A stretch of DNA of 64,000 nt from Annona cherimola. Taxonomy: Eukaryota > Streptophyta > Magnoliopsida > Magnoliales > Annonaceae. This document shows, piece after piece, positions 45,201 through 55,825 of the stretch (position 1 is the first letter of the stretch; the number at the start of each line of letters is the position of its first letter). The DNA is taken from the NCBI GenBank assembly GCA_030490835.1, contig CM059975.1, positions 14,079,579-14,143,578 on the forward strand, read 5' to 3'. The notes below the pieces were generated by a model that was not told where the DNA came from, made no database searches, and saw only the letters and a list, made by a program, of their open reading frames with translations. Position numbers and translations under genes: made by a program.

Positions 45201-45756
45201 AAATTTGTCTTTATACGTGATAGTTTTATAAATTTTTAAAAACTTCTTACTTGACCCGCAGTTTTTACCCGACCCGTTGACCCGATACCGACCCGAATTT
45301 TGTCCCGAGACCTAGTGAAAAAAAGTAAGGGTCAAACCGACCTTGTCCCGACCCGGTATAAAAATAAGGGTCAAACAATATTTTTGAAAAGGAGGGTCAG
45401 GGTTAGGCACACCCCGACCAGCCCCGACCCACCCCGATTCCCACCCCTACATTTTCTCATGGTCGTAAATCCTCATGGTGTCTATAGAGTACATACTATT
45501 GATGAAGTTGTGAATTTCTATTTGTTTGCCTTGCTCTCTTCATCATGACTTTGGGATCTGTTTCATGTTTTTTTTCTGCACTAAATTCTGCATTGATTTT
45601 TGCAAGCCATCTTATAGTAGCTATTTCTAGGAAGGGTGCGGCTGCAAGCTGCTCCCCATTCCCAAAACAGGCGGAGTGATCTGATTTTATAGTACCATAC
45701 TATTGCCTTTTTCCTGAATAAAGATTACATTATTTTTTGGCACAGGCTTCTTCTAG
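42275..45756 (+). CDS. DUF569 domain (fascin-like, actin cross-linking type) protein
   Basis: Three coding exons: 42275-42826, 43245-43536 and, less surely, 45746-45756, giving 284 residues. Exon 1 opens MELFHKAKAVRLRSHHEKYL, the standard start of plant DUF569 proteins, whose beta-trefoil fold resembles actin-bundling fascin; the biochemical role is poorly known. It ends LSREE at donor gtttgt. Exon 2 begins SSDSF after ttttgcag and holds the family's conserved C-terminal region: EGRTIFFSVAKDNGSVD, DIIVCSRNPLNGKLYPL, QLPPNNATMHVVVV. It ends in phase 1 at caaaag/gtaagt. The acceptor ggcacag at 45739-45745 would complete ...PTSKGFF and stop. The intron before it is 2.2 kb and carries two transposons. 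If it is retained, the frame would end at 43622 instead. The Ser/Pro linker is at about residues 150-185. Confidence 0.85.
44176..44429 (-). mobile_element. Decayed Tourist-like MITE in the DUF569 intron
   Basis: The left end gggcatgtttggacat and right end tttccaaaatacctc are degraded forms of the gggtgtgtttgg/ccaaacacaccc termini. The body (cttttcataattatttta, ctacacaattacccatg, taattattacctttatcata) matches the inverted copy 13875-14161. Confidence 0.65.
44910..45449. mobile_element. hAT-like non-autonomous element in the DUF569 intron
   Basis: A 540-bp element with left end gggtgtgggaatcagggcgg and right end ccccgattcccacccctA, inverted counterparts of a taggggtgggaatcggggcg type terminus. 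The 7-mer cattttc lies on both sides (44903-44909 and 45450-45456), consistent with an 8-bp hAT duplication with one change. The interior has many gacccg/cgggtc words and an AT-rich core shared with 62330-63049. Confidence 0.75.
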
Positions 45757-47218
45757 TGTGCTAGCATTTCTTTTAACAATTTATTTATACAGCTTTTTCT
45801 GTGCTGTGTATCAGCGGCAAAGAGTTTTGCAAAGCCAAATGAGCCTTAGGCAGCTGAAGAACGACACACGTGTATATCCTGTCCATTCTGCCTATTTGTT
45901 CCTGCTAAGCAAACATTGGGTATTGCTAGCCTGGATTTCATTTTGGGATTTCTTTCCACCTACACCTCCATGTGCCTTCCAATATGTGTTAAGGTGGCTC
46001 TTGTCAAATGCCAGCGGAGTTACTGTTTTCGTAACTACTACTGTATTGTAATTTATATTGCTTTGACAACAAGATGGAAATGGAATCATCAGCTCAGGAC
46101 AAGCAACTGTTTCTGATTGGAATTTTTTCGTTAAGATTTGATTGTGAGGCTTTCAATGTTGCGGTGATATTCTGTATCTTTTGACACCCAAGGGTACTGT
46201 CTATTGGATTCGCAATTGTCTAACAACAGAAGTTGGTACGGTCGGACTCTTTAAATTTCAGAGATTTGCGGCTGATGCATGTAATGGATTTTCACTCAAC
46301 ATTAGTTGCAGAAGACCACGCTCTTGAAAAAATTTGAAATAGGAGAAAGCTGGATACTTGGTTAGTGGTTTTTACAGCCTATGTAAAGCTTTAAACTGAG
46401 ATTTTTCGAAATGCTCTCTTCTAAATTGGGCTTATGGGTTCGATCCTATCGTCTTCGAAGTTGGCTGTTGAATCAGGGGTATTTATCATACCTCTCTTGA
46501 AGCATTAGTCCAGTGCAGATGTACAATGTTTCTGTTGTTTTGGTTTGCCGTAGCTTTCCCTCCCATCTTGAACCTAATCCATGCCTCTGACCTAGCCCGG
46601 TACTTCAGTTTCTGATCATTGTTGACTTGTCGACTGAAAATTTGACTAAAGTGCCTAGAAAGAAGTATGGAAGTAATTGGCGTTTTTTGTTTTTTTAATT
46701 TACATCTTAACAAAGGATCCCGAAAACAGTTACGTTTTTCATTTTCGTCGACTGAAGATTTATCAGGAAAATTGCTGATTAAACCTCCACGTCGTGGTAC
46801 AAATCAGATTGGGTTACACCAAGCACCAATCGATTAATGAAATCCAAATCCAAACCCTATTTGTGAAAAACCTAACTGAATGTCTAGTGGCGCAATCGGG
46901 CTTCCGTCCTCTTTAAGTCACCCAATCGGGCAAACGGCCACCTTCTTGGCAATTACTAAAACTAACAACCGGGGCATACGTATCCGTTTCTTGGACGAAA
47001 TTTTCTTCTAATTTCTGGATCCTCATACTTCGTGCATGTTACTGGAAACTAGGAACGGCTTCGATATACTATCCCATCAATTCAATAGCATCACTTCATT
47101 AGTGTCTATCCTGAATTCGTGATTATTTTGATGATTTAAAATGCCAGCAACATTTTCTATTTCTGGTGAAGCAGATGTCACGTTCCGCAGGTGAATTAAC
47201 TAAATATGTACACACCAT
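45757..47218. other. Downstream of DUF569: probable 3' UTR and intergenic DNA
   Basis: The first few hundred bases after 45756 would be 3' UTR if the third exon is right. Open frames at 45737-46116 are chance readings through it and show no known domain. No other gene was recognised up to the MITE at 47219. Confidence 0.4.
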
Positions 47219-47613
47219 CAATATATATATACAGGGAACCGATCCTGTGCAGTCGGACTGCACTGTACGCTGTAAAATGGACCCCACACATATTAGATTG
47301 TAATGAAACTTTATACACTCATTTATCCATATATAAATCATACTTTAGACGGTTTAGATGTTGAAAAAACCACTTTAAACTTGATATTTACATTAAACTA
47401 TTTTATTACGTTAATTTTGCACCATTTTAAAATGGAGACTACACACATGTTGGATTTGGATGAAAATTGGTATGATAATAAAGTGAACAATTCTAAATGC
47501 AATGGGTGGGGTAGATTTATGGGAAATGATCAGGTGGGGCCCACAGTGCATGGACTGCACGGTGCAGTCGCATGCACTGGATCATTTCCCATATATATAT
47601 ATATATATATACA
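47219..47613. mobile_element. (TA)n-associated MITE with hairpins at both ends
   Basis: Lies between tatatatata at about 47221-47230 and (TA)n at 47592-47610. The left end cagggaaccgatcctgtgca and right end tgcactggatcatttccc are inverted counterparts. The left hairpin is gtgcagtc (47247-47254) with gactgcac (47256-47263). The right hairpin has arms 47545-47560 and 47562-47578 of 16 bp with one bulged base. The body word order matches 6635-7008. Confidence 0.75.
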
Positions 47614-48439
47614 CACACACTTTTCTTGGACGAAAATTCCTCCCGAGAATGAAATTCGAGTTTGTTAATTTGGGTATATAATGGGAAGAATATCTAATAA
47701 AGCACAACGCAGTTGCTGATCATATCATAAAATTGGATTTTTTATTTTGAAAAGGAAAGGGCAAATGATTAGACATATAACTGAAGATAAGGAAAAATGT
47801 AACTTCATTTGGTTGTTAAATTAAGTAAGATGCCATATTTTCCTTGAGGAAGAACAAATTATTTATAACTTACTCTTTGACTTTTTTTTTTCTTTTTACA
47901 AATGAACAAATATTCTAAATTAGCAATGTAAAATACTAATGCTATAAGTGTTCTATCATCAACACTCACCTCAAATATAAATGTTAAATATTCACGAATA
48001 ATTACTGTTTCCATCAAAGTTTAAGACTTTGAGCTTAAGATCGAATTAAGTTGATCGTCGATTGAATTCCATGTCGGCTTCGAAAGTTAAAGTGCACTTT
48101 GTCTTAGTTTAATTGTTGAAAGATATACGTTAAGTTTTTAGTTTAAGACCCGAAAACCACAGAGCTTGACCCAAAAACCGTAGAGAATGAGTGAAAGCAT
48201 TTTTTTCCTATAAAAAACAAATCAGTGGGTGCAACCGTGCACGAAGATATCATCCATATTACATGCCCAAGGTTTTTCTCGCACACCGCACGAATCCAAA
48301 GAGGAGATTGAGTGACCACGTTTATTTCCTAAATTAATATTCGGATATCTTTTCAAAAATTTCACCCCTACTTAATTTTAATAGTTATGGGCCACCAAAC
48401 AGCTAACCGGCCTCCCCAGTTTCAAATCTTCCATCTTTC
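47614..48439. other. Intergenic DNA, nothing recognised
   Basis: AT-rich interval before the LTR element; no gene, RNA or matched repeat was seen. Confidence 0.35.
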
Positions 48440-48444
48440 ATGAG

Positions 48445-49545
48445 TGTAGCACCCGCGACGAGCGCTACGATGGGCTCGGAATGGTTTCTCCTCGCCTTAA
48501 AAATCTGGGCCGTACCGGATGAGTTTTCAACGCCTCCGATACAGCAGCGTGGGCTCGATTTTCCTGCATTCACATGGAGTAAAACGTGTTAGGATTAGCG
48601 GTTTTTAGGTAGTTTGGCATATGGACATTTTCTCGCGGATTCAGTAGCATAATGGCTAAGACGAGGCTTTCCGTACACGGATCAAGTTACAAATCCGGCA
48701 GCATAACGGTAGTGTATTATGCTGGAATCCGTGGACCCGCGTGCACCCGCCTTGCCGGGGCGTTAACTCAAACACGCACACAAAAATAAAGAAAATGGAG
48801 TCGCCACTGATCTTTAAAGGGGGACTAACCCCTATTTTTAGTGAAATAAGACACTAATCGTACAGAGTCCGGGTTCCGGCCTTCAGATTGAAGCAAATAT
48901 GGCAAAATCTGCCAACTCGAGGCGGTTTACACCGCGTGAAAGGGAGAAAATGAAAGATTTGAGAGAATAAGAGAGATGGAAATGGGGAACGTGGAAGAGA
49001 GGCGTAGAGCTAGAAGAGCGGAAAAACCGGGACGCCGGGACTATGCTGCAGACTCCCGTCCTCCCCTCTGGGATGCCTCTCCAAGTGTGCTTGAAGTGAG
49101 AGCATGATTCCCCTTTTATAGATGTTAGAGCGGGCTTTGGGCCGCTTGAGTTGTTGGACTTGGTCCATGGGCTTGAGCTTGGTGGACTTCTTCCATAGTG
49201 GGCTGAAACTTGATGGGCTATAGCTTGACTAAGCCCGTTGTTTTGGGTGGGCCGTTGTGGAGGCATGATGGATTGTTGTAGAAGAGCCTGCTTTTGAGGC
49301 TTGGTGGGCTGGATCTGGTGGGCTGCATTATAAAGTCCATTCGGTGGCTTGTTGGAGCTTTGCTCCTGTGGGTTTGAGTTGGACAGGCCTGTTTAGAGGC
49401 CTAGCTTTTTGGTTTTTTCTGGACTTGCTTAAATGGGTCGTTGACGTAGAACCCATTGGTGTTTGTTCTTGAGTGACTTGTCATTGTTGGGCTTGGATCT
49501 CATTTCTATATATCTATCTTTGTGCTTGAGGGAGGGGTGTCAACA
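48445..49545 (-). repeat. 3' LTR (left copy) of the LTR retrotransposon
   Basis: This 1101-bp LTR reads tgtagcaccc to gtgtcaaca on the plus strand. On the minus strand it begins TGTTGACACC. TATAAAAGG is at 49112-49120 (minus). In the first 130 aligned bases it differs from the other LTR at about 10 positions. It lacks the internal duplication seen in the right LTR. Confidence 0.92.
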
Positions 49546-49558
49546 GCTGCCCCCCTTT
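49546..49558 (-). other. Polypurine tract
   Basis: On the minus strand the sequence AAAGGGGGGCAGC sits directly before the TGTTGACACC start of the 3' LTR, the place of the second-strand primer in LTR retrotransposons. Confidence 0.75.
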
Positions 49559-52463
49559 GCCAGAAGTGTCTTGACGGTGAATGACAAAGTGCCGGACACC
49601 CCATTGACCTAAACAGTTTTCAGGTCATTGGGCCATTTTGCAATTTTTGCAAACTTGCGGCGGTTTCTCTGCAAATACAAATCTGGGATGGATCTTTTGC
49701 AAAAAAGATCCCTGTAGGACATCTTGTAAAATCTGTCTTGTTGGACCGCTTTGCATTTTCTCCGGCCTTTAGGGTTAGGTGGTAGACCCCATCTTTTTTG
49801 ATTTCCCTTCTTTCCTTCGCTGTTGAAATTTTGCATCGGGTGCGCCGTCGTCTTATTCTCCGGCGTGTACTGGGATCGCTGTCTGTCGCCACTAGCTCGT
49901 GGTTGCTGTCGGGCTGTGCGACTACCGTCATTGTTGTCGTTTCCTTTCCCGGTGACGGTTGGTGTCGTCAAGGGTCTGCTCAAGGTGCCTTGCTGCTGTG
50001 GTGGGTTACCTTCTCCGGTCGTGGCTTCCGCCATTTCCCGCTTCGTCTCCTTTGTTTCCGGCCACTGCTGTTGGTGGTATCGCCGCCTTCATTTCTGCTT
50101 CAGCTGCCATCACTGCTGCCTGTTCGGGTCGCGTTGCTGCTGCTGCCGATTTCTGCCCCTCCTCCGGCCGCCACAATTGCTGTCGGTTGTTGTGGGTTCG
50201 CTCTCCTCCTTGGCAACTTGAGGTATTTTCCCCCTTTTTGTTTTTTTTTATTTTTTTTCTTTTTTGTGTTTTCGTTGTTTTTTTCTGCTCTTTTTTTTGC
50301 AGTCTGTTCGTGACGCCTTGTTAACGCCTTCGCTGTTTCCTCTTCTTCCTCCGGCCACCGCCATTGCTACTGTTGGGGGTTTGCTCGGGTGACGTCGCCG
50401 CTGTCGCTTGACGACTTCGTTGCTTCTGGTCGCCTGTCTGTCTTCTCCGGTGCCGACTGCCTGTTCGTCTTCCTTCTCCTTCTGTGCCGTCGAAGTCACC
50501 ATTGTCGGTGGTCTTCTTGAGGTGTGATGCTCGCGTTCTTCCTTTCCTCCGGTGAGTTGCCCAGGTGATGCTCCTGCTATTCGTTTACACATAGCAGGCA
50601 GCCAACTGTGCTTCCGCCGGTTCTTGGGTGTTGGCCGTCTTCATCGTCAGCAATCCTTTGGGGCTTTCTTCCCCTTTGCCCGGTGTCGCTGGTTGCTCTC
50701 ATCGTCGATTTCGGTTCCACCTCTGGTCACCGTAGTGGGGCCTGATTGTTGCCGCCATTGTTTTCTACTTCAGCTCTGATTGCTGCAGTAGGGTGCGTCT
50801 CTTTCTCTCTCTCTATTTTTTTCAGAGCTCCTGTTCTTTGCTGATTGGCATTTACCTTAACTACGGAGACGGCTGTTGCATCATGGGGTTTTGGAGATGT
50901 GCGGATAAGAGAAAAGGGAGAGATTTTGCGCTATCTTATTCTTCCCATTGCTATCATGTTTGCAGCTACTGCACTGGTGGTTGGAGCAGCCGTCTTAGAT
51001 GCGACTAGTGAAAAGAAGGGATGAGTATAGGCCCAGTTGCAAGATGCAGGATGGGATTGTGTGGATGTATTGCTGCTTTGGCGTTGGAGTTGCTCCGTCC
51101 TTTTTCCTTTTCCTTGTTTGATTAAGCTTCTGTTTCTTTATAGCTTGGGAGACTTATTGCTGAAATGCCACATTCAGTGTCTGGTCGTTGGTTCTAGTTG
51201 TTTTGCTTGTCGTTGCCGGACCTTGCGGTGTGGCTGGCTATCGTCTGTTTAGCAGGTACTCCCTTGTATGCTGTCATTCATCTTTTGCTTGTCGATTATT
51301 ATGCGCTATTTGTCAATTGTCGATATTTTATATGACCTTTACTTGATGATGAGCGGGTGGAGAGCCTTGATTTTTTTTGCCAATTGTGAAGTATGAGGAT
51401 GTCTTAGGATTATCTCTCAAGCGACCCTTCTATTGTGGTGACTTTTGTCCTCTCCTTCCTTTTTAGGAGTCCGTTGAAGGTGGTTTTTGGCCTTCTGTGG
51501 TGCTTCCTTTGTCACGCTTTATGATGGAGTCCGTAGCTTGAATAAGAAAAAGGGGTGGCCCCTTCTTGTCTTTTTTTTTTCTTCTTCTTCGTGCCTTTGC
51601 GTGTGACTGCCACCTTTTCGTCTTTTGAGTTGAAGCATTTTGCAGACTTGTTTTTGCTCAATATGGCTACCATGATGATTGTTCTCTTTTTTTTTTCAAA
51701 TTGCTTATGCTTGACTGAATAACCGCCTTCTTTTGCAGCCGTGTGATAGTTTTATAGTTGTCCATATGCTTGGTGGGAAGGCTTGGTAGATGCACGATCT
51801 TATTGCCAATGCTGTGGCCGGAATGCTCGGTGGATGCACGATCTTATTGCAAATGCCCCTATTCCAAAAGAGAGTTATGATTTGTGGTACACGAAGTATG
51901 GGCGCAATGCTCGGCTCCAGATCTTATCTCAGACGATCGTTACGAGGCTTCAGGTGGCGACGTTCTTGCTCTTGCTAGGGCCACCGGCGGGATACATTGA
52001 AGACTTTTCTTCATCTTCTCCCCTTTTTGGCCAAATTGTATTTTTGTAAATCTGAATGCTTGGATGCCCGTTTTTTGGATGTAAAGCAGTGTGGATATTG
52101 GTTTATTTCTTTGGGAAGACCTTATTGTCCTCTTCTTTGGATGCATATGTGATATTTTGCTTCTGCAGGGCATTAATCTTGTAAAACTCTTGTTTTTGAT
52201 GTCTCTTGTAATGCTTTGATCATTTGTAAGTTGTAGGCCATTGAAAATTCTGCACAGGGTTGCTGTGCATTCTGTATATATATAGACCTAAAAACTTTTC
52301 AGGTCGATCGGCGTCCCTCTTTATTTTCGCGATTTGCCTGCTCACAGACTCGTTCCGTGCGAGAGTTCCGTATTTCCCCGATTTTGTGCGATTTTCTCGT
52401 CCGTCCGACTTGAAATCTCTTCACCATGCTTTTTGCACTTGTCATTCAATGCTACGGGGTTGC
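49559..52463 (-). other. Interior of the LTR element, 3' part, without recognisable coding
   Basis: A T- and C-rich plus strand with many open frames on both strands, including 141 codons on the minus strand at 49609-50034 and hydrophobic readings on the plus strand. None shows a domain. The minus-strand 141-residue frame is hydrophilic and starts MAEATTGEGNPPQQQG; it could be a relic of an additional ORF, but I cannot support that. A 49-bp period direct repeat (tggatgcacgatcttattgc type) lies at 51784-51860. Confidence 0.5.
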
Positions 52464-52895
52464 TGCAGTGTGGCGCCCCGAACCGAGGCGTCACATTTGT
52501 CTTTACTCCGGGATCTTATCGATTGGTAAGTGTGAATCAGGATTGTTGCCCTGATCAGCGGCGGGTACTTAATTGGATCTCGTCCAATTTTTTTTTTCAT
52601 TTCTTTTTCTTTCATCACATAAACATATATCATCATCATTCATAATGGACTCATCCATAGCATCATAAATCATCAACTTCTCATATTATTCATAACTTCA
52701 TAATTTCATACAATCTATGTCCTTTCTCATCATATCCCATTAGGGAATCTGTTCATACAAAAATCTACTAACCTTTGTAGATTCTTTTTTTCCTTTAGCA
52801 ACTCGTGCCCTTCATTTCTTGTCTTTCCCTACACCTGTCTGAGGTTGGAAAAACAAAACATGAGTCGAAACTTAATAAGCAAGCATTTTTCATTT

Positions 52896-53098
52896 TAAAT
52901 GCATTCCTCTCCATTCGATAGAAGACACTTACCAAGTGATCAACTACCAACGGAATAGAAACCTTTTCATAAACTATATTTCGAAACCTTTCATAAACCA
53001 TTCATGTAAATCATTCGTAAATGCATTTCTCTCCATTCGATAAGAGACACTTAGCAAGTGATCAACTATCAATGGAATAGAAACATTTTCATAAACAT
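52896..53098. repeat. 122-bp period direct duplication within the solo LTR
   Basis: Copies 52896-52977 and 53018-53098 share taaatgcatt, ctctccattcgata, gacactta-caagtgatca and ggaatagaaac. A third ccattcataaac-like word lies between them. Confidence 0.75.
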
Positions 53099-53102
53099 TG
53101 GA

Positions 53103-53648
53103 TGTGCAAATGCTTCCTTTCCACTCCTGACATAAACCTTCTTGTGCGGGTACGCTAGCTCAGGGAACATCTCACATAACATGGTCCAATACGCCAGCTG
53201 TCTCCGACTTGGCCTCATCAAGAGGAACCTCTCTTCCTCTTGACGCCTACATGGTTCCTACATGCATGACTTTTGATTTTCCCAGCGTTATATACCTCTT
53301 ACACCAGGTAACTTGTCATTCTCATGTAGAGAATTATTTGCACCATCCCTTAAAGATATCTTTTCAAATCCATGTGTGTAAATACTTTCTTTCCATTCCT
53401 AACATAAACCTTCGTGTGTGGGTATGCTAGCCCAGGGAACATCTCACATAGCATGGTCCAATACGCCGGCTGTCTCCGACTTGGCCTCATCAAGGGGAAC
53501 CTCTCTTCCTCTTGATGCCTACATGGTTCCTACATGCATGACTTTTGATTATCCCGGCATTATATACATCTTACACCAGGTGGCTTGTCATTCTCATGTA
53601 GAGAATTATTTGCACAATTTATTTAAAAACATCATTTCAAATCCATGC
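53103..53648. repeat. 272-bp tandem duplication within the solo LTR
   Basis: Copy 1 (53103-53374) and copy 2 (53375-53648) run from tgtgcaaatg/tgtgtaaata through the block catggtccaatacgcc, gctgtctccgacttggcctc and ctacatggttcctacatgca to tttcaaatccatg. Identity is high by eye, about nine in ten. The 73- and 141-codon frames here read the same repeat twice and are not considered coding. Confidence 0.85.
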
Positions 53649-54265
53649 TTTTCTTTTCAATCCATGTATGAAAATGCAATGCATTCATTTACACATAACA
53701 TTCCTTTGCCTCCACCTCTGGGGAGGACGCCGTCGGCACACAGCTCATACGACTCGGCAATAGTGAAGGGGGACCCTCTGATCCGCTTTCTACCTCCACC
53801 AAAGCCTCATCCTTATACATCGTACATGTGCACATGTTCATAAACATCACATGATATCAATATGCCGGCATGACTTTTCATAAAAATTCATAAACATTCA
53901 ACATTTCAAAACATTATAGGAATGACCACCCTTAAATACATTTCATAAATACTTGGGAATAAAATCACATTTTCAAAAGGGTTTGCTTGCTTACCTTTGC
54001 TTTGCTTCAACCTGACTCCTTTATCCTTTCCTTTCATTTTCCTATACAAGGAAATTTGATATTTTATCCATTTATTCCATGTCTTAGCTTGCTTCCCATG
54101 CATGCTTTATGATCACATATTACCTCATTTTTATAGAGGTTTTCCTTTTATAAATACTTGGTCATTACTCATTTATATGAATTTTTATCTATAAATCCTT
54201 TAAAAATTCCATCCATATATCCTCATAAATATACAAAAATAAATCTCAATTTTTTCCCAAAATAC

Positions 54266-54382
54266 GCTGTTCACTGTTCCTAATTACTGTTCATGTCACG
54301 TAGCAGATTACTGTTCATCATCACTGTTCACGTTACTGTTCACTCGAGGTTACTGTTCACAGAGACGTGGTTACTGTTCACG
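54266..54382. repeat. Cluster of eight CTGTTC motifs in the solo LTR
   Basis: Within about 115 bp the word (t)actgttca(c) or a close variant occurs eight times with irregular spacing (14-20 bp). Isolated further copies are near 55099 and 55643-55670. In LTR sense this is TGAACAGTA. It lies on the downstream (R/U5) side of the TATA box in the LTR sense. Confidence 0.7.
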
Positions 54383-55825
54383 GGTTCCAAAAATTGATAT
54401 TTTTTTCCAAAATAAAAAATACCATGATATAGCTTATGCCTAATATATCATAGGACATTTTATACATTTTGAATTTATCATCATTTACTTTGCTAAATAA
54501 ATCATTTTCTCCGTATACTAAAAATCAACATAAATTCACTTAAGCATAATCCTTAATTCCAAAAATCATGAAATTAATACATCATCATTCCAACATCGTA
54601 TTTATCATATTCATACATCCCAAATCATCATTTATCAAATTTGGAGCATTATTTTCACATATCATATGCTATCTTCCCGAATGCTCCATCTTTACTCCAA
54701 ATTTTCGATGTTTCGGCATGATTCCAATTAAGCATTATAACTTTACTTATTTTCTCATGCTTAGGCATTATCTAAGCATAGTTTTACCTTACTTAACACC
54801 CAAAATAAATTTGAGAAGAATCCCCTTACCTGAAGTAGAAAATCTCTCCTCCAACTTGCCCTTTGTCTCTCTAACCTCCTCTTTCTCTCTTAAAATGAAT
54901 TTGGGGGTGAGAATGGGTTGAATTGCTCAAGCTTGGAGCTAGGAGGATGTGCTCGGACGTTCACCCCATGATCCCCTTTTATAGGCATGCATTTTTCACA
55001 TATTTGCAATTTACCCCCCTTACTTGAGGTATTAAATTATAAATGTATTTTTTTCTAATTTCCAAAAGGTGCTTTGAGCCATGTGCAGCCACCCTAGCTA
55101 CTGTTCACGCCTCCCCTATGGAAGCCCTATTTTTCCTTATTTTTTTATTTTTAAAATTAATTAATTTAAGCTAATTAAATCCTAGCCATTGATTTTTGAT
55201 AAGATTGATTTTGGGCCATTGGATTTGGTCCCAAAAGTCCAAGCTCCAGCAGCCATAGCAGCTTTTCATTAATTATTTATCTATTTAATTAATTAAAATT
55301 AATCCAAAGTCAAATGCTAATTAATGAAAAAGTAAAGCTACTTTTTGATTTTCAAATGATGTTTAATCTTGACCCTTAATTCATAATTTTTGATCAATCT
55401 TGGACCACTCATCATGTTCATCATAATATTTTGGCCATCCATAAAAAATTTCATCTCAATCCGATGTCCGGATTGCAAGATATGAATTTTTCTTCATTTT
55501 ACTTCAAAAATCCATCAAAAATCCGAAAATATTAAATAAATCAAAAAGTTGCTATTTTGTCCTTTTATGGGAAACTTCCTTTTTCGTCTTTTATGATTAA
55601 GTTAATCCAAAGTGATTAACTTAACATATTCCTTAATCTCACATTTACTATTCACGTTTCACTATTCACGTGTACTATTAATCCGAATTTCATAATTAAT
55701 CATTTCAACATCTATTCTCACATAATTTCATATTTCATGAATATATATATTTCGTTAATATATTACCTAGGGTTTACAACCCTAGGGTTTCATATATGTG
55801 TCTAAGATCGGGGTTTCACATGCAG

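Larger units (their letters stand above)
52469..55820 (-). mobile_element. Solo LTR, 3.35 kb, nested in the LTR element
   Basis: On the plus strand it runs from tgtggcgccccgaacc to gatcggggtttcaca, bracketed by the 5-bp duplication tgcag (52464-52468 and 55821-55825). On the minus strand it begins TGTGAAACCCCGATC and has a TATAAAAGG box at 54976-54984, so it lies in minus orientation. I found no second copy of the terminal sequences inside, no primer site and no gag or pol frames. It is therefore best explained as a solo LTR left by recombination of a large-LTR gypsy-type element. Confidence 0.82.

Noticed and set aside
53103..53648. CRISPR-like or satellite array
   Set aside because: There are only two long copies without short repeat-spacer structure, and the setting is a plant LTR.
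53209..53843. Frames of 73 and 141 codons repeating the same peptide start (MASSRGTSLPLDAY type)
   Set aside because: The repetition comes from the 272-bp tandem duplication in the solo LTR. No domain is present and the reading is antisense to the LTR.
52469..55820. A complete small LTR retrotransposon instead of a solo LTR
   Set aside because: The terminal sequences do not recur inside, and no primer site, tract or gag/pol reading was found.
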